The notes under the pieces were generated by a model. That model worked only from the letters and a program-made list of their open reading frames with translations, was not told the DNA's origin and searched no databases. From CAZKTF01 sp964555565 (GTDB taxonomy: Bacteria > Planctomycetota > JAJSAM01 > JAKLKS01): 16,514 nucleotides of DNA. Where the stretch lies: NCBI GenBank assembly GCA_964555565.1, contig CAZKTF010000057.1, forward strand, positions 1 through 16,514, in the 5' to 3' direction. Position numbers and translations under genes: made by a program. The first letter of the stretch is position 1. The number at the start of each line of letters is the position of its first letter. Positions 8,637-15,446 of the stretch are shown one piece after another.

Positions 8637-10352
8637 ATGCCCAGTCGGCTCGTGAAGTCCGGTGTCGGCGTCGCGGCGGTGCTCCTCCTCGCCGCGCCGG
8701 CGGCGATGGCGCACGGGGGGCAGTACAAGGGCCCCGGCGGCGGGATCCCCACCGACCCCCGCGCCCCCGGGCGGAGCGCCGGCACGCCGACCTCCTGGGA
8801 TCGCTGGTGGGCGGTGCACCGCGAGCGGTACCTCAACCTCCGCGAGCGGCTCCGTTCCCGGGACAAGCCCCGCACGTCGAGCACCGGGTCGAGCGTGGGC
8901 CTCACGGCGGGGGGGGACCCGGGCAACGCGCTGGTCCCCGAGACGGTGGACCCGCGCGCGCTCCTCGAGACGGAGGTCCTCCCCGTCGTCCTGAAGGCGC
9001 TGGAGGACGCCGACTCCGAGGTCCGCTCGGCGGCGGCCGTCGCGCTCGGCAAGATGGGCTTCCCGCGATCCCTCCCGGCGCTCCACAGGGCCCGGCTCCA
9101 GGACAAGCACCGGGACGTCCGCGACGGGGCCCTCCTCGCGGTGGGGATGCTGCGGGACCCCCTGTCCACGGAGGAGGTCCGCGGCGTCCTCTTCGACCCC
9201 GCCGAGGACCAGCGCACCCGCGGCTTCGCCGCCCTCTCCCTCGGTTTCATGGGGGGGGCCGACGCCGGGGCCGCGCTCCTGGCCTTCCTCGAGCCGAACG
9301 CCGACGCCCTCCGGGTCGGCGGGCTCGGCCGGACCGCCCAGATCGAGGCGAGCGCCATCGTCGGGCTCGGCCTCGCGCACCCCGCGGGGGCGGCGGAGGT
9401 CCTGCGGAAGGACTACGCCAGCGGGACGCGCTTCGACGAGTCCGTGCGCGCCTTCATCGCGACCTCCCTCGCGCGGCTCGGCGACCGGGCCTCGATCCCG
9501 CTCCTGCTCCAGGGCCTGGAGCACGACCGCGAGGTGATGCGCCAGTCCGCGGCGATCGCCCTCGGCGTGCTGGGCAAGCCCGAGGACGCGGCCCTCGTCC
9601 AGGCCCTCGTGAAGGCGGCGCTGGCCGACCGGGACGCCAACACCCGCCAGTTCGCGATCATGGGACTCGCCCGCATCGGGGGGGACGCCGCCCGCAAGGC
9701 CCTCCGCTCGTTCCTCGACAAGGCGCAGCGGATCGACTTCCCCTTCGTGGCCCTGGCGCTGGGCGTCGTGAAGGACGCGGAGTCCGCCCCGGCGCTGCGC
9801 AAGGGCTTCGCGGAGGAGAAGCACCCGGACGTCCGCGGCGGGTTCGCCATCGCGCTCGGCCTCCTCGGGGACAAGGCCGCCGCCCCCGCGATCCGCGCCG
9901 TGGCCCTCGCCTCCGGCGACTCGAACTTCCGCGCGAACTGCCTCACCGCCCTCGGCCTCATGGAGGACCTGGAGTCCGCCGGGCCGGTCCGCAGGCTCCT
10001 CGACGAGGAGGCGGACCCGGGCCTGAGGCTCGCCGCCGCGCTCTGCCTCGGGCTGCTCCGCGACCGGGCCACCGTCCCGGCCCTCGAGAAGCTCGCGAAG
10101 GAGGGGAACACGGCCTACGCCCGCGGGAACGCCTGCCGCCTCCTCGGCGCCGTCGGGGACGCGGAGTCCACGGGCATCCTCGTGGGGTTCGTCCGCGACC
10201 TGAAGGAGAACAGCATCGTGCGGACCTACGCCACGGCGGCCCTCGGGACCCTGGCGGACGCGAGCGACATCCCGCTCCTCTGCGACGTCGGCATGGACAC
10301 GAACTACGCCGTGGCGGTGGATCCCCTCGGCGAGATCTCCTCGCTGCTGTAG
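8637..10352 (+). CDS. Secreted HEAT-repeat protein, paralog 2
   Basis: This 571-aa protein has the same plan as its neighbours. A signal peptide (1-25, ending PAAMA) predicts mature H26-G-G-Q-Y-K-G-P-G-G. The Trp-rich SWDRWWAVHRERYLNLRERL segment follows, then a linker, then HEAT repeats to the C-terminal DPLGEISSLL. The ATG at 8637 is chosen because an in-frame ATG at 8601 lies inside the putative -10 box. The ribosome site is weak (GGGGGTG near 8623). Repeats such as EVRSAAAVALGKMGFPRSL and NCLTALGLMEDLESA align one for one with paralogs 1 and 3. A 49-bp stretch (9016-9064) is identical to 10806-10854 in paralog 3. The function is not known. It is likely an extracytoplasmic protein-binding scaffold. 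Confidence 0.85.
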   Translation: MPSRLVKSGVGVAAVLLLAAPAAMAHGGQYKGPGGGIPTDPRAPGRSAGTPTSWDRWWAVHRERYLNLRERLRSRDKPRTSSTGSSVGLTAGGDPGNALVPETVDPRALLETEVLPVVLKALEDADSEVRSAAAVALGKMGFPRSLPALHRARLQDKHRDVRDGALLAVGMLRDPLSTEEVRGVLFDPAEDQRTRGFAALSLGFMGGADAGAALLAFLEPNADALRVGGLGRTAQIEASAIVGLGLAHPAGAAEVLRKDYASGTRFDESVRAFIATSLARLGDRASIPLLLQGLEHDREVMRQSAAIALGVLGKPEDAALVQALVKAALADRDANTRQFAIMGLARIGGDAARKALRSFLDKAQRIDFPFVALALGVVKDAESAPALRKGFAEEKHPDVRGGFAIALGLLGDKAAAPAIRAVALASGDSNFRANCLTALGLMEDLESAGPVRRLLDEEADPGLRLAAALCLGLLRDRATVPALEKLAKEGNTAYARGNACRLLGAVGDAESTGILVGFVRDLKENSIVRTYATAALGTLADASDIPLLCDVGMDTNYAVAVDPLGEISSLL

Positions 10353-10372
10353 GGGCGGGGTTTACCCCGCCC
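10353..10372 (+). terminator. Strong GC hairpin between HEAT paralogs 2 and 3
   Basis: GGGCGGGG (10353-10360), loop TTTA, CCCCGCCC (10365-10372) is a perfect 8-bp stem directly after the TAG stop of paralog 2. No run of T follows beyond TTT at 10377-10379, so it is not a classical terminator. It could reduce read-through into paralog 3 or protect the upstream mRNA end. The 47-bp gap holds no visible promoter for paralog 3. Confidence 0.5.
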
Positions 10373-10399
10373 GCCGTTTGCCGTCAGGGGGAGGTTCGG

Positions 10400-12139
10400 A
10401 TGCTCCTCGCGCGGACCGGGGTCGCGGCTGCGGGGCTCCTCCTCCTCGCGGCGCCCGCCGCGCTGGCCCACGGCGGGTCCTACAAGCCACCCCCCGCGGG
10501 CAGCCCCGGAGGCATCCCGCCGGACTCCGAGATCCTCCGTCCCCGCGTCCCGACCCCCCCTCCCACCGGGGTGGGGCAGATGACCCCGTGGGAGCGGTGG
10601 TGGAGCGCGAACCGGGAGCGGTTCCTGCAGCTCCGCCGGCGCCTGCGGGAGCGGGACGGGACGGCCGTCGCGAGCGGGGCCGCGAGCGTGGGGCTCGTCG
10701 CCGGGGACGGCGGCCCCTCGGTCCGGGTCTTCCGCCCCGACTCGAGGTCCTTCGCGGAGAAGGAGATCCTCCCGGTCGTGACCCGCGCCCTCCGGGACGA
10801 CGACGCCGAGGTCCGCTCGGCGGCGGCCGTCGCGCTCGGCAAGATGGGCTTCCCCCGTTCCCTGCCGGACCTCCTCGCCGCCTGGAAGGACCGGGACCGC
10901 GACGTCCGGGAGAGCGCGGTCCTCGCCACCGGGATGCTCGGCGACGCGCTGGCCTCCCAGGACCTGCGCGACCTCCTCCTCGACCCCGGGGAGCCGGACC
11001 GGGTCCGCTCCTTCGCGGCCGTGGCGCTCGGACTCGCCGGGGGCGCCGAGTCGGGCGCGGCCCTCCTCGCCTACCTCGACCCCGCCACGGACGAGATGCG
11101 GAGCGAAAGGATCCGGCGCCGCCCCGAGACCGAGGCCTGCGCGATCCTGGCCCTGGGCCTCGCCGGGCAGAAGGCCGCGTCGGGGCCCCTCCGGCTCCAG
11201 CTCCTCGCGCGGGGGAACGGGGAGGCCTGGCGGCGCGGCTACGCCGCCGTGGCCCTGGCGAAGCTGGGGGATCGCGAGGCGACCCCGCTGGTCCTCGCCA
11301 TGCTCGGCGAGGACGCGGAGGTCGCGCGCCAGGGGGCCGCGGTGGCGCTCGGCCTCCTCGGCCGCCCCGACGATGTGGTCGTCGTGAAGGCCCTGGCCCA
11401 GGCGGCGCTCGGGGACCGGGACCTCAGCACCCGCTCGCTGGCCGCCATGTCCCTGGCGCAGATCGGCGGGGACGAGGCCCGCCGGGCGCTGCGGACCTTC
11501 CTCGAGAAGGGCGAGAAGGTCGATCTCCCCTTCGCGGCGCTCGCCCTGGGCGCGATCGGGGACGGGGCCTCGGCGGCGCCGCTGCGCGAGGCCTTCGCCC
11601 GGGAGAAGAACCCCGGCGTCCGCGGGGCCCTCGCCCTGGGCCTCGGCCTGCTCCGCGACAGGGCCTCCGTCCCCGCGGTCCGCGAGGCCGCCCTGGGGAA
11701 GGGGGATCGCGACTTCCGGTGCCACTGCCTCGTGGCGCTGGGGCTCCTCGGGGACCCGGAGGCGGCGGCCCCGGTGCGGGGGCTCATCGCCGAGGAGCAC
11801 GACGCGGAGGTCAAGGTCGCCGCGGGGATCTGCCTCGGCCTCCTCCAGGACCGCGACGCGATCCCGGCCCTGATCGAGACGGCCCGCAACGGGAAGGGCA
11901 TCCTCGCCCGGGGCCACGCCTGCAGGGTCCTCGGCGCCATCGGGGACGAGGACGCGGCCCGCGCCCTCCTCCGCCTCGCCGCGGACGTGAAGGAGACCGG
12001 CTACCTCCGGATGAACGCCCTCGTCGGCCTCGGGACCCTCGCCGAACGGACCGACCTCCCGATCCTCTCGCGGGTGGGCGCCTGCACCAACACCGAGGCC
12101 CGCCTGGAGCCGCTGGACCTCCTCGCGACGATCCTGTAG
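10400..12139 (+). CDS. Secreted HEAT-repeat protein, paralog 3
   Basis: This is a 579-aa protein. The ribosome site AGGGGGAGG (10386-10394 region) sits just before ATG 10400. A signal peptide (1-23, ending PAALA) predicts mature H24-G-G-S-Y-K. A Pro-rich stretch, the Trp-rich TPWERWWSANRERFLQLRRRL segment and HEAT repeats follow, ending EPLDLLATIL. Compared with paralogs 1 and 2 the Gly-rich N-terminal motif is more diverged (SYKPPPAG in place of QYK-PGG) and the protein is slightly longer. Cysteines in repeats such as FRCHCLVALGLLGD and HACRVLGAIGD have counterparts in the paralogs, in the NCLTALG, SHSCYLLG and NACRLLG repeats. Only 47 bp with a hairpin separate it from paralog 2, so it is probably co-transcribed with it at a reduced level. 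Its role is unknown. Confidence 0.85.
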   Translation: MLLARTGVAAAGLLLLAAPAALAHGGSYKPPPAGSPGGIPPDSEILRPRVPTPPPTGVGQMTPWERWWSANRERFLQLRRRLRERDGTAVASGAASVGLVAGDGGPSVRVFRPDSRSFAEKEILPVVTRALRDDDAEVRSAAAVALGKMGFPRSLPDLLAAWKDRDRDVRESAVLATGMLGDALASQDLRDLLLDPGEPDRVRSFAAVALGLAGGAESGAALLAYLDPATDEMRSERIRRRPETEACAILALGLAGQKAASGPLRLQLLARGNGEAWRRGYAAVALAKLGDREATPLVLAMLGEDAEVARQGAAVALGLLGRPDDVVVVKALAQAALGDRDLSTRSLAAMSLAQIGGDEARRALRTFLEKGEKVDLPFAALALGAIGDGASAAPLREAFAREKNPGVRGALALGLGLLRDRASVPAVREAALGKGDRDFRCHCLVALGLLGDPEAAAPVRGLIAEEHDAEVKVAAGICLGLLQDRDAIPALIETARNGKGILARGHACRVLGAIGDEDAARALLRLAADVKETGYLRMNALVGLGTLAERTDLPILSRVGACTNTEARLEPLDLLATIL

Positions 12140-12155
12140 CTTGCGCAGCGCCGCC

Positions 12156-12170
12156 CGGTGCCTGACACCG
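12156..12170. repeat. Small palindrome (CGGTG-CCTGA-CACCG)
   Basis: A 5-bp stem with a 5-base loop lies 17 bases after the stop of HEAT paralog 3. It could form part of a weak terminator. The core GGTGCCTGACACC resembles short dispersed palindromes that I associate with REP-like elements in high-GC genomes, but only one copy is visible in this window, so dispersal cannot be shown. Confidence 0.3.
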
Positions 12171-12389
12171 TACGTTACGACCCTCGCGGTCCTGGCGGTG
12201 CACTCCTCGCTGACCGTCACGAACCGCTCCGCGCGGCACGTCCCGAAGGACGCGACGCGGGAGACGATTGCGCTCCTAGGTGGAGCCGCATTGACCAAGC
12301 ACAACCCGGTTCAGAACCCCAGCGGCACGCACGGGCGGGCCCTCGCTATCCCGTGCCGCACGTAGCGCAGAGCGCCGTCGGGGAGGGCG

Positions 12390-12417
12390 TTCGCCTGAAC
12401 TCAGCGGCCGATAGACT
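12390..12417 (+). promoter_or_regulatory. Putative promoter giving a near-leaderless mRNA
   Basis: TTCGCC (12390-12395), 16 bases, TAGACT (12412-12417) have the same spacing as the HEAT promoters. The expected transcription start is about 12424, only two bases before the ATG at 12426. No ribosome-binding sequence is present in TCTGTCCTC just before the ATG, so the endonuclease-like gene may be translated from a leaderless message. Confidence 0.4.
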
Positions 12418-12425
12418 CTGTCCTC

Positions 12426-13124
12426 ATGGCTCCTTCGGCCTCCTTCCTCGCGGATGTCGCCGCCCTAAAGCGTGCTCTCGCCGGTCTCCCTCAGGATTGG
12501 GAGGGGAAGGTGTCCGTCCTTGAGCTGAAGGCCGCCGACTACAACTGGAGGCAGATGGAGTGGTGGGCCTTCTACTTCGAGCACCTCTGCCACCGGAAGT
12601 TGGCCTCCGAGTTCACCATGCCGGGGGAACGGTTCGGAACCGTGACCTTTGACGCGAAGCGGTCGGTCAACTGGGACCTCAAGAGCAAGGCCATCAAGTC
12701 CGATCAGCACAACGCGATCCTGAACGACCAGGCGGCGATGGAAGCGACGATCGCCAAGTACGGGGAGCACGGCGTTGTGATGGCCCTCTGCGATGTTGAG
12801 TACAACGACGCCGATCGGTCGTTCCAGCGGTGGCACACGGCCCTCAAGGGCGGGCTCTCGAAGTACGAGAAGGACCGCCGAGCGCGGACGGAGGTCTCCC
12901 GCTACCGAAAGACCCGGGCCTTCCTCATGGAGATTCTCTTCCTCCGCTTCGACGCCGCGTCCCTCCCCCGACTCGGGACGATGCGGCAGGGACGGAACTC
13001 CAACGGGAGGCCCCGACCGCCCAAGTACATGATCGATCTGGAGGCGGTCCTGCCCTTCCTCACCGACCGCCTGTCGTTCTCCATAGGACCGGAAGCCCTC
13101 CCACTCGTTGCCGAGAGACCATGA
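12426..13124 (+). CDS. Putative PD-(D/E)XK restriction endonuclease of a type II-like system
   Basis: This 232-aa protein is encoded just upstream of a DNA methyltransferase. A plausible PD-(D/E)XK core is visible: a helix with E52 (EWWAFYFEHL), then a strand with D76-x-K78 (VTFDAK), followed by W83-DLKSKA containing further acidic and basic residues. Other distinctive segments are SDQHNAILNDQAAMEATIAKYGEHG (92-116) and ALCDVEYNDADRSFQRWH (120-137). The helix E plus DxK arrangement and the genetic context suggest a sequence-specific endonuclease, but I cannot name a characterised relative or a recognition site. The ATG at 12426 is the only good start and no ribosome site precedes it. GC content and codon use are lower than in the HEAT genes. 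A nicking or accessory protein of the cassette is the main alternative. Confidence 0.55.
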   Translation: MAPSASFLADVAALKRALAGLPQDWEGKVSVLELKAADYNWRQMEWWAFYFEHLCHRKLASEFTMPGERFGTVTFDAKRSVNWDLKSKAIKSDQHNAILNDQAAMEATIAKYGEHGVVMALCDVEYNDADRSFQRWHTALKGGLSKYEKDRRARTEVSRYRKTRAFLMEILFLRFDAASLPRLGTMRQGRNSNGRPRPPKYMIDLEAVLPFLTDRLSFSIGPEALPLVAERP

Positions 13125-13181
13125 TGCCTGAGGTTCTCCCAGGCCCCACGCGAGGGAGAGGGGTCCGTCTAGGTGGCGGGG

Positions 13182-13187
13182 TATAGT
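13182..13187 (+). promoter_or_regulatory. Putative -10 box for the methyltransferase gene
   Basis: TATAGT stands out in GC-rich surroundings 30 bases before the ATG at 13217. No good -35 box lies 16-17 bases upstream. If used, transcription would begin near 13194, so an in-frame GTG at 13190 could not be the start. A separate methyltransferase promoter would let modification be established independently of the endonuclease gene. Confidence 0.35.
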
Positions 13188-13216
13188 CAGTGGCAGACCA
13201 CAGGAGCAGCGACCAG

Positions 13217-14188
13217 ATGCCCGGCGCCTTCAAGTTCTACTGCCATTCGAGCGAGTCGATGCCCGAGGTCCGAGACGACGAGGTGGCCCTCACCGTCACC
13301 TCTCCTCCGTATTGGAACGCCATCGACTACGACCGCCACGCCGAGGACTCGTCGAAGTGGTACCGGACCCGGAACTACAAGGTCGGGTTCGAGGGCTACG
13401 AGTCATACCTCGGCCTGATGGAGCGAGTCTTCCGTGAGGTCCTTCGCGTGACGCGCCCGGGCGGCTTCTGCGCCATCGTGATCGGGACCGTCCTGATGAA
13501 GGGCCGCCACATCCCGGTCCCCTTCGACTTCGTGGCCCGCATGACGAAGATCGGCTGGCTCTTCCACCAGGACATCATCTGGCACAAGTGCACGGGGGGC
13601 GTGAAGCGAGCCGGGGTCACGATCCAGAAGCCGTACCCGGGGTACTACTACCCCAACATCATGACCGAGTACATCCTCGTGTTCCGCAAGCCCGGGGAGG
13701 CCATCTTCAAGGGGCGGACGGCGAAGGACCGCGACGGGTCGAAGTACCCGATCGACCCCCTCTTCACCCGCGAGGTCGCCAACAATGTCTGGCACATCGC
13801 GCCGGTCCCGCCGGAGCACCTCGATCACCCCTGCCCCTTCCCCGAGGAGATCCCCTATCGCCTAGTGACCTACTACTCCTACGAGGGCGAGACCGTGCTG
13901 GATCCGTTCCTCGGCTCGGGGCAGACTGCGAAGGTCGCGGTCCACCTCGGCCGCATGGCCGTAGGCTACGAACTCGTCGAGAAGTACATCCGGTACACGG
14001 AGCAGCGGCTCCGGGAGCCGCTGGCCCTGCGCCCCGAGCAACTTGTGGCCCGCTTCGACAAGTTGCCTCTCAACGGCAGAGCACCAGACGCAGGCTCCGA
14101 CGGGCACCGCCGCTCGCCGCACCGCCGTGGGCGCCACGCGACCGACCTCCTCACCGAGGAGCCGCCTCTCTTCGTCCGGCGGGCGTAG
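13217..14188 (+). CDS. DNA methyltransferase, beta class (N4-cytosine or N6-adenine)
   Basis: This 323-aa protein has catalytic motif IV TSPPYW at residues 28-33 and the S-adenosylmethionine motif I DPFLGSGQT at 229-237. The order IV, target recognition region, I is the permuted beta class. TSPPYW is most usual in N4-cytosine enzymes, but N6-adenine cannot be ruled out. Other landmarks are RVTRPGGFCAIVIG (78-90), NVWHIAPVPPEHLDHPCPFPEEIPYRLV (190-217) and AVGYELVEKYI (248-258). The ATG at 13217 is preferred over an in-frame GTG at 13190 because AGGAG (13202-13206) precedes it and the protein then starts like its relatives. A basic tail (about 287-323, many Arg and His) extends past the conserved domain. 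Its role is to protect host DNA from the upstream endonuclease. Its stop TAG overlaps the next gene by one base. Confidence 0.9.
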   Translation: MPGAFKFYCHSSESMPEVRDDEVALTVTSPPYWNAIDYDRHAEDSSKWYRTRNYKVGFEGYESYLGLMERVFREVLRVTRPGGFCAIVIGTVLMKGRHIPVPFDFVARMTKIGWLFHQDIIWHKCTGGVKRAGVTIQKPYPGYYYPNIMTEYILVFRKPGEAIFKGRTAKDRDGSKYPIDPLFTREVANNVWHIAPVPPEHLDHPCPFPEEIPYRLVTYYSYEGETVLDPFLGSGQTAKVAVHLGRMAVGYELVEKYIRYTEQRLREPLALRPEQLVARFDKLPLNGRAPDAGSDGHRRSPHRRGRHATDLLTEEPPLFVRRA

Positions 14189-15378
14189 TGGGGAACTTTC
14201 TCGACCGCTCGCAGGAGGTCCTTCGTGCGATAGCAGCCGCGGGGAAGGGACACCACGCTCGCCCTGACCTCGCTGGCATCGAGCCGTTCAAGGGGTACTT
14301 CCGCGGGGGGGGACTCGACGCCGCCGCTCTCGACGAGCGCGACGGAGGGGTCACGAGGCGAGAAGCCCTCGCCCGCTTCCTTGTCCTCTCGTGCGTCGTG
14401 GACCAGGGGCCCGACATCGTCGGTGTGCAGCGGCTCGTTGCCGAGACAACGAACCTCCTGTACCGGAAGGAGGTCCGGCTCTTCCACCGGCCGCTCGACT
14501 TCTTCGAGCATCTCCACATCTCCCTCGACGGGATCGACTCGGTCCACGCGTTGGTGAAGAAGGACCGGGCGGCAAGGTGGGCGGCCGAGAATGACTCGTC
14601 GAAGGGGAGGTACAACCTATTCGTCGAGTCGAGCCAGACCCTCGGGTACGCCATGTTCCGCTGGGGCGCACCGCTTGGGCTTGCCTACCTCGCGGTCAAG
14701 GAGGCCGAGCGAGGCGGGCGCGAGCCCGCCACCGCTCTCCTCGACTACCTGAAGTCACACAGGTCGGCGGAGCAGATGAGCAAGCAACTCAAGGAGCACC
14801 GGAAGTTCGGTCTCGGCAAGGCCATTGGCGACAAGGCCGCCCACCTCCTCGGCAAGTGGACCGTCCACTCGTACCCACTCCTCCGCGACGACGCCAAGCC
14901 CGCGTGGGACCCGTGGGCCTACGAGGTTCCCTTCGACTCGAACGCCGGCCGGGTCCTCTACCGGACGGGGCTGCTGTCCCGCTGGGGGAGGCCCAAGGAC
15001 TACAAGAGCCGCCAGGCACTCCAGCCCGGCAAGGGGAAGGCGGGGAAGACCTACCTCCGCGTCACGAACCTCCGTGGCATCCACTCGAAGGCCGCCGCGA
15101 GCGAACCCCGAATCGCGGAGGCGAACACGGCCCTCTGCACGAAGCACCTCGCCACGCACTCCAAGAGGCCGCAGAAGGTGGAGGTTCAGCGAATCCCATC
15201 GATCGTTTCCCTCATCGACGGCACCTACACGCCCGGGGACATCGACGACGGCCTCATCCGCATCGGAACCAAGTGGTGCTTCAACCACGACATGCCCAAG
15301 TGCGGGGAGTGCCCCTTGAGAACGGTCTGCGCTGCGGCCAACGGCGAGCGCAATCTGATCACGGAGGTCAGTACCTAG
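14188..15378 (+). CDS. HhH-GPD (endonuclease III-like) DNA glycosylase homolog with Fe-S cluster motif
   Basis: This 396-aa protein starts at GTG 14188, whose G is the last base of the methyltransferase stop TAG. There is no good ribosome site, so translational coupling is likely. Residues 207-224 (FGLGKAIGDKAAHLLGKW) match the helix-hairpin-helix of endonuclease III-type glycosylases, placing K216 at the catalytic lysine. PFDSNAGRVLYRTGL (248-262) matches the segment carrying the catalytic aspartate, D250. The C-terminus has C364-x7-C372-x2-C375-x5-C381, close to the C-x6-C-x2-C-x5-C [4Fe-4S] loop of that family. The Lys-Asp distance (34 residues) exceeds that of endonuclease III (18), implying an insertion. 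About 200 extra N-terminal residues are unassigned apart from FLVLSCVVDQGPDI (64-77), which resembles the family's first helix. It would remove a base and perhaps cut the strand. The substrate is unknown. Confidence 0.7.
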   Translation: MGNFLDRSQEVLRAIAAAGKGHHARPDLAGIEPFKGYFRGGGLDAAALDERDGGVTRREALARFLVLSCVVDQGPDIVGVQRLVAETTNLLYRKEVRLFHRPLDFFEHLHISLDGIDSVHALVKKDRAARWAAENDSSKGRYNLFVESSQTLGYAMFRWGAPLGLAYLAVKEAERGGREPATALLDYLKSHRSAEQMSKQLKEHRKFGLGKAIGDKAAHLLGKWTVHSYPLLRDDAKPAWDPWAYEVPFDSNAGRVLYRTGLLSRWGRPKDYKSRQALQPGKGKAGKTYLRVTNLRGIHSKAAASEPRIAEANTALCTKHLATHSKRPQKVEVQRIPSIVSLIDGTYTPGDIDDGLIRIGTKWCFNHDMPKCGECPLRTVCAAANGERNLITEVST

Positions 15379-15393
15379 AGTGCCACCGGCACT
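15379..15393 (+). terminator. Hairpin after the glycosylase-like gene
   Basis: AGTGCC (15379-15384), loop ACC, GGCACT (15388-15393) is a perfect 6-bp stem immediately after the TAG stop. No T-run follows, so it is at most a weak terminator or an mRNA-end structure for the cassette. Confidence 0.35.
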
Positions 15394-15446
15394 GGAGACC
15401 CGATCCTAAAACTGAGTAACGGAGCCGAGCCGGACACTAGAAACCC

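Larger units (their letters stand above)
12140..12425. other. Intergenic boundary between HEAT cluster and accessory block
   Basis: I see no convincing gene in these 286 bp. Short open frames exist on both strands but show no family resemblance. The segment holds a small palindrome (12156-12170), a short inverted repeat around GGTTCAGAACC (about 12309-12319), and a promoter-like pair near its 3' end. Base composition begins to drop here relative to the upstream genes, so it may contain the junction of an acquired segment. No tRNA or clear attachment site was found. Confidence 0.4.

Noticed and set aside
8571..9824. Antisense open frame opposite HEAT paralog 2
   Set aside because: The periodicity of the HEAT repeats on the + strand explains it; the antisense product is Arg/Glu/Gly-rich with no recognisable motif.
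10304..12304. Antisense open frame of 666 codons opposite HEAT paralog 3
   Set aside because: It is a shadow of the HEAT repeats. The extra N-terminal part across 12140-12304 has no family resemblance that I could support.
12309..12319. GGTTCAGAACC resembling a tRNA T-arm
   Set aside because: The palindrome leaves a three-base loop instead of seven, and no acceptor stem, D-arm or anticodon arm can be built around it.
12141..12365. Short + strand open frame in the intergenic boundary
   Set aside because: It would need a TTG start overlapping the region right after the previous stop, has no ribosome site, and shows no domain or hydrophobic pattern worth calling.
13190..13216. GTG at 13190 as methyltransferase start
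   Set aside because: It has no well-spaced ribosome site and lies before the transcription start predicted from TATAGT; ATG 13217 with AGGAG fits better, though the longer form cannot be fully excluded.
13588..14187. Upstream extension of the glycosylase-like frame through the methyltransferase gene
   Set aside because: The extension is a shadow of conserved methyltransferase codons; coherent glycosylase sequence begins at the GTG overlapping the TAG stop.
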